Shown piece after piece: positions 1 through 10,400 of a stretch of DNA of 64,000 nt; position 1 is the first letter of the stretch, and every line of letters begins with the position of its first letter. The notes beneath the pieces were generated by a model. The model was not told the DNA's origin, did not search any database, and saw only the letters and a program-made list of their open reading frames with translations. The translations under genes were made by a program, and so were the position numbers. The stretch is from Apostichopus japonicus (lineage: Eukaryota > Echinodermata > Holothuroidea > Aspidochirotida > Stichopodidae): the NCBI RefSeq assembly GCF_037975245.1, contig NC_092582.1, positions 2,848,501 to 2,912,500 on the forward strand, written 5' to 3'.

Positions 1-3000
1 TGTGAAATTTATCTATTTTTTAGACGAATCTCTCTATATTCACGGCCAATGAAACGGGGCTCAGGTCTAAAAAAAAAGGAAACACGGGACTTACGAATGG
101 TATTGTTAATCATATGCAGCGGACGATGTAAGGGAAAGAATGAACTTTACTAAGTTCATATCACCAGCTCACCCTCCTCGTCCCCCCCCCCGCCCTCCCC
201 GGTCGATTTCTTCCTAATACGTGTATCGTCGGCGTAACAGTATACTAGGCTAGTTTTCTGATCTCGAGTCAATAATGGGTTTAGTTCATTAGCAGACTAT
301 AGTCTGCTGGTTACCCACTTTGTAAAGGATGTTTTTATGCATTTCCGTTACTTGTGTTTCCCGCGTTTTCTACCGACCTGGAAACCCGGTTCCCTGTATA
401 TGCCCGTATATGTGTTTGCTGTATCCTAGCAACCATTGAAAGGAGAAGTTTTAGTAGAGGGGAGTTGTCTATGATTCAAGTATACGAAAATGAAAGGGAT
501 TCTGAATGAAACATGTTCATATGTTTTTATGAGCGATAACGCTAGGTTTATGTTTTTGTGTTATTCGTATACGGCCTAGCCTATACCTTTATGTATTTTG
601 TACCATATTATTTGCCTTAATAGATTATTGTAACTTTCATAGATTATTATGTAAACTTGTGTTCATTTGAGTGTTGTCATTGTTGTTCAAATCCTCAGTG
701 TTGTCTTTGCTATTCTCTTTTTGTTTAATTTGTTTTTTATTGTTGTCACCTTCACATTTCTGATCACTTCTTAGACTTAATGAGACAATCTCACACAATT
801 GTCATTTCTGTTCCACGCTCAGTCAAAGTTTGGTTGCTACGACAACGGCCATTAGGTCGACTTAATGACCCTTGCCATAGATTGTCATGGCTTGCCATAG
901 ATTAGCATCATGATGTAGTTCGCTTTGACGGCCTGAACCTATCACAATGGGCCTATATTCATTCAAATGTGTACAACAATGCATCCACTGCAGCCATTTA
1001 TCCACGTATAGCGCCATATAACTACCCCTTCATTCCCGTTGTAAGGCAGTATAACTGGGTAAACTGACCTCTTCCACACCCATCCTGTACCCATTCAACT
1101 GGAACGTTGGTACTCCAATAATATTTGCGGTGTTCCACTATTCAATGTTTAAAGTAGTTTGAAGAAGAAAAAAAACCTTGTGAGAATAAAAAATACCAGG
1201 CTCACGAGCAAACATCAAGACATCAAGTATCTGTTCATTGTCAGGGAAAAATATAGAACAAGTGATGTTTAACTAGTCCTAGTTCCATGATACAAACAAC
1301 TACTTATAAACTGGACAGAAAACAAAAGATATCATCCCTGAGGCTACAGAAGGCTATAGTCGGTTGGCCCATGCTATTGACATAACCGACAATTGATGCC
1401 ACAATACTGATGACAGGACCCTAGCTGTATGTGATAAGATCGGTTGACACAATATAGTACAACATTTTACCATACATGCATGCATGGCAATGAATCAACA
1501 GAAAATTGCACAGAAAGAAACATTGGTATAGAAAAGAAACGTGTTTGCTCCGAAGTCCAACAAACCTGCTTGCATGAAGTCGTGATAAACATTTTTTTAC
1601 CCGTTTTACGTTTATTTGAATACAGCTGTTGAAGCCCCCTTATATACCACATACGAGACGACCGCGTGACTGGCTATAAGAGAGATGAAGGATATAATTA
1701 ATGTGTGTGTGGAGAGAGGATGGGGTAGGGGGTTGTCGAGTGTGCCAGATTATGGAAAGGGTGAAGCATTTTCCGAACATTTGGTCCCCCATTGCAAACA
1801 ACAAAACACTTTATACGTATATCTGAAACGTTTGTATAGTACGATTCGACTAAACTATATGGATAGGGCCTACATCGCCGGAATTTCAGCAGGTACTTAT
1901 CGCTAAACTGTATTTTTTTTATACAGTTATCACCGGGGGGGGGGGGTAGGAAGCTTCCAAAAAGTGTGGGGGCACAACATCAGAGGGGCACTTTCTCATT
2001 CCACATGCAACCACCACTCGTTATGCTATAAACCGATACGCACCGGCCATATCACTTAAATATATATGATATGTAGTATGCAATCAACACTATTTATTGA
2101 GATTTGTTATTGTTAAAAGTGGTACAAAAAGATATGGGATGTCATATTAAAAATAGCATGTAAATAAAATATTAAAATTAACAAAGCTTAAGATATCCAA
2201 AAGACAGTTTTCATCAAAGGGGCACATTTTACTTGCCAGTAGGGCACATTTGCTATTTTGGAGGAAAAGTGGGGGCACGTGCCCCCATTGCCCCCCCCCC
2301 CCGGCTACTATCCCTGGCTATCATCAGTATTAGGCTCTAATCATCAGTAAAATGCTTAAGCCTGCTGTAAGTTTTTCTGCTGTTGAAATCATTCCAATCG
2401 GCATGCATTGGCACTAGTCGGCGTGACTGGAGTTATTAATGTGTTCACATGATATGACCTTTATTTGACTTGCTATATCATATTCTTTGCGGCAATACTA
2501 GATACCTCTAATAATGCAGACTCTCAGTGAGTGAAATGCTTAGTAAAACAAAGGAAAACTGAAGTGACGAATGCAGGAGTAAAATCAGTGGAGTCCGACA
2601 AATGAGAGATAATCACTTGAATAAGTTTTAGCATAGTTGGTTACAAATACTGGCGATAATGAAAGTTACATATCTCTGGATTAATCTTCACTGTACAAAC
2701 CCGATGAACAGTAAAACCCTGAAGGTCGCTTCTAATTGGTAGAATAGGATCGTGGTAAAAGCTCAGTGACCACCGATGACCAATATCCTTTCTTTTCTAG
2801 AAATTATTTGACAAAAAAAATTGATTGTAGTAACAAGGGTCAAAAGTAGATTACTCTATCACCCCACGCACAAAGTTAGAATGATTGCCAGTAAACGGTA
2901 CACAGGCGGCACTGACCTCTGGTGTTAGAGGTCGGTGTACACAGGCTACAAGAGTACTCAGTAATCGAGTAACAAGCAATAGGTAAAAATAATAGACTCT

Positions 3001-3355
3001 CTGTTTACCACCCGATAGACAATGGTAAACAGTGGAATGGAAAGTTTTATTTTTTATAAACACCAGTTTATAAGCTGCTAAGGAAACGCTTAGGTGCCAT
3101 CGAATGGAAGAAAGCGATTTTCCCAAAAAAAAAGAGGAAAAAAAGTGGATTGTTTATCAGGAACGCACTCAGAACCTAGAAAACAATTGAGTACATTCTT
3201 GTTAACATTCTGTTTCGCAATATGATTAACAACTTTAATTATGGCGTGTCAAGTGCGATAACAACATTCGATATTGAAACCATACCAAATACTAATTTTA
3301 GCTTTTCATGTGAATTGTTAAGTTATCATAAGATCCATATCTAACTACTGACTCA
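1..3355. other. Intergenic DNA without a recognisable gene
   Basis: I find no splice-consistent coding exon here. The stretch is AT-rich and includes a C-rich tract near 180-200 and a G/C-homopolymer transposon remnant (listed separately at 1933-2313). The small open frames at 1444-1906 and, on the minus strand, 2851-3126 lack recognisable domains, fitting splice sites or repeat-independent support, so I treat them as chance frames. Confidence 0.6.
1933..2313. mobile_element. Probable hAT-like MITE remnant with poly-G/poly-C subterminal tracts
   Basis: The segment opens with a long G run just after 1930 and closes with a long C run followed by CTACTATCCCTG. Read on the minus strand that end is CAGGGATAGTAGCC, the same layout (CAGNGG.. 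then poly-G) as the complete hAT-like elements elsewhere in this window. The left terminus is not intact. The 8-mers outside the two ends (GTTATCAC and GCTATCAT) agree at six of eight positions, which suggests an eroded target duplication but does not prove it. Confidence 0.4.
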
Positions 3356-3955
3356 ATGGCTTATGGTCCATTCTTATCTTCAAATTCATTATTGGGAAAG
3401 ACAATTCGTCATAATTTCGCAGAGCAAAATGAAGTAAAACCTGAAGCAAAATCGACAAAGAAAGTTTTATCATTTCATGTGCTGTTTAAGAGAACAATTA
3501 TTCACCAGCCTGCACAGAAACTTTCTTTTGACCTAAAGCACCAACACGCTACTAATCACTTTCTCTCGCTTCATTTCGTGAGCCATCCACTAGAAATCTT
3601 GACTGAAATGAATTCCATTGTTAAGTGGAGTCAAATGCTGGTAGTGTCTCACACATTATTATCTACATATATAGAAACTATACACTCTATTTCATTAACA
3701 GAACAATGCCCATGCATAAAAACCTTCCATTCTGTAAAACATGTCACATGTAATCGAGAAGCTCCGAAATTTCGAACAGAAGGATCCATTTTACACCTTA
3801 CTAGTAAAACTTGTAAGTTTGTGTCCTCCAATCAGCGATCACGAACAGTCAACATCCTGGTAAACACTTGGCCACGCCTTGATGCATTACTACAAAAGAG
3901 TGAGGTCGCCTTTTATAACGACAGCAAAGAAAAGAACTCAGAAATTCAGAGCTGA
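3356..3955 (+). CDS. Orphan ORF of 199 codons, function unknown
   Basis: An ATG-initiated frame of 199 codons runs uninterrupted in non-repetitive DNA, longer than expected by chance at this base composition. The predicted protein is rich in His, Ser, Thr and Lys. It has no signal peptide, membrane segment or motif I recognise. It ends about 145 bases before the candidate first exon at 4100, so it could instead be promoter or 5' leader sequence of that gene. I cannot name a family; it may not be a gene. Confidence 0.15.
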   Translation: MAYGPFLSSNSLLGKTIRHNFAEQNEVKPEAKSTKKVLSFHVLFKRTIIHQPAQKLSFDLKHQHATNHFLSLHFVSHPLEILTEMNSIVKWSQMLVVSHTLLSTYIETIHSISLTEQCPCIKTFHSVKHVTCNREAPKFRTEGSILHLTSKTCKFVSSNQRSRTVNILVNTWPRLDALLQKSEVAFYNDSKEKNSEIQS

Positions 3956-4099
3956 AATTTTAAACTCGCACTATCAGACTACAGCTGTTCGCCAGTGCAA
4001 CGCGTTACACAATAATCAATACAATACTATCGTTGGGTTTCATGCACAGACGCGAATCGGTCTATAGTTCGAACTGTATAGCTCATTTCTCGATATAAG

Positions 4100-4153
4100 A
4101 TGGAATCGTACAGCAAAGACGATTTGGCCAATGCAGAGAGGCCTCCAGAAGTC
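4100..4153 (+). CDS. Candidate first coding exon (18 codons) of a spliced gene
   Basis: An ATG in a strong context (A at -3, G at +4) opens 18 codons, beginning MESYSKDDL, which run straight into a consensus donor GTAAGT at 4154. The exon ends in phase 0. The next exon I can identify (7301) needs one base carried over, so the two do not join directly. Either an intermediate exon is missing from my reading or this exon belongs to another transcript. It is the best visible 5' exon for the CIDE-N-like gene downstream. Confidence 0.4.
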
Positions 4154-7100
4154 GTAAGTAACTTCATGCCCTATATATTTCTTGTATTCATTTCAGTAGA
4201 AGATTTGGCTTAGAACCAAATACAAATACGATAGCTTTATTTCTCTAGTTGCGTTTAATGCTTAAATACTAGTACATGTTATGCCGATATTTACTTATTT
4301 ATCAGTGCGTATCAAATAACATAGGCCTTCTGGCCATATTAATACACACAACGATATGAAGTTGCTTGATACAGGCTGGAAATTAATGTAGCGATTAGTT
4401 TCATGATTTTACATTTTCAAAGAGAGTGTCGTTTTGTAAAAATATAAGTCTTTACCGACATTTAGTTTGTGCAAGGCTAGCATTTGCCATATAGACCATG
4501 GTGGAATATTTTAGCGTTCTCTGCAAAAAGTATAGGCTCTGTATATATGCTTTTGTACATAATACACATTCAGACATGTTAGGCTTAGCGTAACCACAGT
4601 TATTAACTATGGCGTAACTTAATACGTTCTATTGCTATACAGGTTATTAGCATAAAGAAATATATGTATGCGAATAGCTATGCGAATTGAGTAGCTGAGG
4701 AAGTTGAAGGTTTAAATTCTATATAATAATAACAAGAGGAAAACGCAAATGAAGTTTGCAAAGTGTAACATACAACTTCAATAGTGAATAGGCCTATAAA
4801 TGGTCTGGGTTAAATTGTTGGTAAACATTTACCACACTGATATTTAATAGTAAGATTTTTAAACAAAAAACGGTCATGATATGATAAATGTATATGTCCA
4901 ATTTTACTTTTGACGTACAATTTCCACCAACCAAGGAGAATATGCATAAGTATTACTAGTCACGTTCGAACTATGACCGTTATCAAGACTAAAATTCAGC
5001 CTTAGGTCATCCTTTCATAAGGAAACTGTTCAATCATTCCTGTGTAGGGTATAGGCGCATTATCTGATCAACATAATTATCGGAAATATTACCATATATA
5101 TTACAACTCGACATATATAACTTCGTCTTGTTGAAATGAAATTCTCGCATAATACCAAGCCATTATTTGCATGGTCATTTCTCAATACATTTACACTTCT
5201 GTTACAGCATCGATATAACGGTAGTCCTCATTTGCCCTCATTCAGTTCCCATGTTCTCGGAATTTTCGATATCCTGTTTTCCCTAAAACAACTCTTGAGG
5301 GGCGGTGCGGGGGGTTCACATGTCACCTATAATAACTTGTTTCACACCGTATAGGGTCAAAACGGTGGACATATGAAAAGTTCAATCCCATAACTAAGTT
5401 AATACGATGGCACAAAACAATACATTTTTTAACCACGTTCATACAACGTAGATTTATTATATAGCCTTGGATAGAGTAGCGGTTGGATAGAAATGGGAAA
5501 TTTCCCTACATGTATATTTCGTTATAATCTTTCTAAACATTCACGACCGAAAAATCTCTGTCAACACCAAAACGCTTAATTATAGGCAACCTCACCTAGC
5601 TCTTTTCCAACTTTGGGATTCCTGCCTCATATAATATACAAACTGTTAGTCAGACGGATTCCTAAGTTCAATCACGTAACGTATGGCATGGTGTGATCAA
5701 AATACAATAGCTAGTGACGGTATTGAAAATTATCTTCAGATTTGTTGATCAGGCTATAGCAAAATACTTTCGGGTTATATATGTTCTCCAATATAAATAA
5801 TGAGTGGTATCTTACTTCTAAATATTCGGGAGATTTAAACCTCGGCCTCAGTCTCGTGTTAGTAAGCAGAACTCCCCTACCACCCCCACCCTCATACCCC
5901 TCCCCCACCCACGACCACCCTGTATTAGCCTACATTTTGCAGGCACAACCCGCAAATGAACTCATTTGTATGTCTTGCCTGAAAGATTTCACAGAGGCCC
6001 CTTAACTTTTGTGACCACTTGCGTTTGCGGGCACCCTAGAAACATTTCTGCCGCACTGGTGTTAGGGCAGTGTCGGTGCTTGCTGAGAGGCGTTAAAACT
6101 GTAAGTTACTGTGCAGTACAAGTTGCAAGTTACAGTGTAGGTTGTGATTTCGTATATGTTGCCATGCTCGGGGAGTAAGTTGTTTCCTTCATGTATAGGA
6201 ATCGAATAAGTGGCGTTTCTGTGTTGTTTTGTCATTGTGAACACTGGCTTGACAATGAAGCCGATTTTACTTTATATTTATTTAACAAGGCCGCTGAGCT
6301 GCAGTTATAGTCAGGAGACCAGAGAAGAAGTTCGTCGTTCATAAATATCTTAACCAAATAGGTTGTGGAATACTTACTGATATTTAATGCAATCGAGCGG
6401 GGGGGGGGGGGGGGGGGATAGCCTACAGAAAAACAGCCATTCTTTAGCAATGTGCATTATGAAACCACTCCTGTTTGCTTCAAGTTGATGTCTGGTGGCT
6501 CTTTACAGTTCCAAGCCAAGATTAATGTTTCTAGTAGCTATTTTGTTAGAGTACAAAGGTTACAGTCGGCAATGGCAGTTATGTCGCGATATATGCTGAA
6601 AGCACCCCAGTACGGTCGTTTTATCTATACTTCAAGTAGATTTTTAAAATGTTTGCAATACTTTTCAGAATTTCGTAAGTGTGATTTTTATTGCAAATAA
6701 AATTCGTCACGCTCTCTCAGTCTTGAACATAATTAACTCTACTGAAGTCGCCGAGACCAAAAAACCGATACTTCTTTTTTTGAAAAGTTGCATCAACAGT
6801 TTTGCAATTTTGGAAAAGAAAACCCCCACATATTGTTAGCGTGGGTTTCGTTTCAGGAATATTAATTGCATGGTGACATGTGAGAGCTATTAAAGAATTG
6901 TTTAAGACCGAAGTTTTCATCCTTATCTCATTCTGTTAATCAATCGCAATCACTCATTAATGTCCGAAAGTTAACAAAGTGGCTTGACACTTTAAATTTC
7001 AACGAGAAAACTTGTCTCATCAATACGTTCTGGTATATCTTTGCTTAACTACTACACTGCAAAAACTCCGGTGTTAACATTTTGGATTTAGCTTGTCGGT

Positions 7101-7300
7101 GTTGAATTCAGTGTTGATTTGACACCAAAGAGAATGCAATCTGACCTTCAACCTCGTTCAGGTAGAAGTTTCAGCCAATCCCTTTCCAAGTTACTCTCCT
7201 TAACGCGTAAATACATGATGTCATAGAAATCGGGACTCCTAATTGGTCCATAGTAGTGGCAGTAATTATCATATCGATATTGTCGGCGAAGCTGTTACAG
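4154..7300. other. Intron or intergenic DNA, no coding exon recognised
   Basis: AT-rich sequence with a long G homopolymer near 6398-6418 and a C-rich tract near 5875-5915. Around 7054 begins a sequence TACACTGCAAAAACTC followed by GGTGTTAA, a repeat end that recurs on the other strand near 14,190 (see that entry). I see no exon with matching splice sites and phase between the candidate first exon and 7301. Confidence 0.5.
7054..7135 (+). repeat. Terminal fragment of a GGTGTTAA-rich repeat family
   Basis: TACACTGCAAAAACTC is followed by several GGTGTT and TTGACACC words. The same 16-base terminus appears in reverse complement at about 14,178-14,193, next to a dense cluster of GGTGTTAA/TTAACACC palindromes. 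Two separate copies of one terminus mark a dispersed element, probably a MITE. The full length and the partner end are not visible here. Confidence 0.45.
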
Positions 7301-7417
7301 CCAAAGTTGCGCAAAGCAGACGAGGTGCAAACGAAGGGGGCAATATGTTCGTTAATTTTAGAAATGAAGAAAGGAAAGTTGTGGTGTTCAAGGAATTCAG
7401 AGATTTGATTGAAACAG
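7301..7417 (+). CDS. Exon: start of CIDE-N-like domain
   Basis: The acceptor ends GTTACAG and the donor is GTATGC. The exon is phase 1-1. It encodes a basic stretch and then MFVNFRNEERKVVVFKEF, the first strand and helix of the CIDE-N-like fold. The ATG inside (MFVNF) could itself be the translation start if the upstream exon is non-coding. Confidence 0.65.
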
Positions 7418-10400
7418 GTATGCATTCTTTTGGAGATAAGCTGTGTATAGCCTATAGGTTTTAACTTTCTCGTGAAATGATAGGCAATCCACGGAGGCAA
7501 GGGAAGGTTGCCTTTCATAACTTCATCATAGGCAGATGCCTAACGGAAGTCTATTGCGTAACTTAGGCCTAGGCTAATTGTTGCCGAAGGCCCTATAGCC
7601 TCTACAGGCCCAAAGCCTAGGCCTATAGATCATTTGTAACGTTATAAATCATTGCGTAAGCCTATAGAACTGGCAGTTTAATTACTACTTTCCCTTGAAC
7701 AGGGCTGTGTATCACTATTATATGTATCACTTTTAAATTAAGAGTACTTCTTTCCCTTTTACTAATTCAATGTGAAATGGAGAGTGATAGTTATACCATT
7801 AGCCTACTCCATACTCCATAGTCTCGAATATAATGCATGTATGATGTAGCCTAGCCCAGTTCAAAGGGTCGTCGACGACTTGACCTAGCCTATATGTATA
7901 GTTTACGCCCCAGCTAGTTTAACTTAATAAGGACGTACCCCTACTGTAAGTTGAGGCCTACAGTTCTATTGGCCACCAACAAAACTAGAGTAAGGCCCTT
8001 AAATAGCCTCACACTCATCATCACACTGATTATAATGCAAGCAATATAATTTTGAGGTGGGTTCTCAATCGTTTCGTGCTGCATTAAGCTGCTGTCGAAA
8101 GACATAATAAATAAGTTGCATTGAATCTCTTGCTGTTGAGCATGTCTAATCATCTCTGTGTTCATGAATAGACTTTTTATTATAAGTAGTTAGTAGGCTT
8201 AAATGAAATTGTTACATTGGAAAGCCATAGGGCATCAAATTTCATGCCTAGTAGCTTGCATCCCTCAATAATCCACAAGAACATTTGATGCAGATTTAGC
8301 CAACACAAAGACCAAATATGTGATAGGCCTTATATGATTTCCAATATTTCCAATTGATGACAGACTGCATATCTTAGATTAAAAGAAACTATGAAAAACT
8401 TGTTTGTTATGTTGGTTTTGGCCAACTTTTGACTGCGAAAGGAAGCATATGTCTAGCGTACATGCTTAGAAAGGCAAAAAAGTAGATAATTTTGAAGCAC
8501 TTCATTACATATTTACATTGTCAATCTTGATTTTCAAAGTAAAACTTGTACTGCAGGTCTATGTGATTTTAATGTAGGCTTTTTCTGCAAGGCATGTGTA
8601 GGGTGAATGTATTGCAGTCTATATGGTAGTTTTATTACCATTAAATGTTGGCTAATTGCCTCGTTAGGGCAAATTCATAAAAAATCAGCAGTTTTTACCA
8701 TTTGAATTACAAATTCAGACAAATGAAGCCCCAACTTTTGGTCACTATGTTTCTGTTTGTATACTATCTTGCAAACATGCAATTTGCTGAGAAAAATGAC
8801 TTTGAGCATGAGTTAGACATGACGCTCTCTGTGCAGGCCAACTTAAGGGAGTAAATTTAATGATACAAGGTCAAGGGCTGTTAAATTTAATGCGTACAGA
8901 CCTATTTCAGGGCTTAGTCCTAACAAAATAGACTTAAGTATATATGCATGACTAAATCAAAAGTATGATACTTGCTGGTTTATTCTATTTTCTTTCATAT
9001 ATGATACAGCAAAGAAGAAATTCAAAATTGCTGAAGATGTGATACTTGTGGATAGAGAGGATGGAGCAGAGTTTGATGAAGATTCTCTTGTACCTCTCCT
9101 TGAAATGGAGCCAAACACAGCCATCATGGTGTTAAAGAGAGGTGAAAAGTGGGGTTAGTGGCAAATAAGGAGCTACAGACAACGCAAAATACTCTGCTTA
9201 CATGAATAACCAGATGTGTTTCCAATGGGAAAATGAAGGTTAGTGTGGTGGGATCTCTGACAACATTTCCTTAATTAGGAATAAGCCTATACCCTTTTGT
9301 CACAGAAAAGATCTCAGAGGTTCCTCAAAAATGACATTTGTTGTTGTTTTCGCCTCGTTTGGTGGATAACACCTCAGACTGGCTCCTTGATCCCCAGCAT
9401 TTCAAATTGGGAATTTTTTTTACTTTCCATACCACATTGAGAGTAGTGTGTAAGCATAGTTTATACAGTGGCAGTCACAATCATATGGTCAAGATAACAA
9501 GGGTTGAACGTTGAATTTTGACTGCAGTTTATCAGCGTTGTACTGTTTTTCCCATAATTTTGGCAATTCCCAAACGCAAAACACAGAAGATTTGAAGAAA
9601 TGTCTCATGTAGTGAGGGTATAAGCAAGTACAGCAAAACAGATAAGACTTAATTGCAACTAAGGGGTAGCAGCTCTGCGGCAGTTTTAATGTCTGGTTCT
9701 TATGGCTAGTTCTGTGAAGTTTTGAAATCAATGTGTTACATTAATTGCCATTTTTTGTGTGGTTGTAGGATTGATTACTGATTAACCAATTGAAAAATTT
9801 GACCTATTATCAGTTCATGGATTGTTAGAAAATGCACATTCCTATTCATTACAAGAAATGTGTTCACCTATCTCTAGCTATGTGCTTAACAGCAGATTTT
9901 CTTTTATTTAGTATCTCCAGCAGCTGCAAGGGTTAAAATAGACAGCAATTCAGATACTTATGTAATTTCTGAGGAAGATGATACTCAAGATTATGCTAAT
10001 CTTCCCTCCACCAGTTCTGCACCTCCCATGAAAAGATTTAGGGAAACAGAAGCAACAACAGATGAGGCAGCTGAGGTAATCACATTTAAACATTTCTTTT
10101 AATGTTGAGGGCTTTATACCATTCAATGGAAACCTACAACATGGCAAAACATTTGCTCCAATTAGAAAGTTTTGGTATCCTCCTTTGCATTTAACAATCT
10201 TTTTGACAATGTATTGTATTTATTAATAATGCTTGAATCCACTTTGCTCCCAAAGACTTTGGATATAGCATAAAACAACTCAAGAAGCTGCATACATTGG
10301 TGTTGGATTTGGGGTTTGACATCTGGACTGAACAGAAATATTACTTTTGAGATTTTCATATTTGCTATTAATTTGCAAGATTCTGAACAGTCAATAACCT

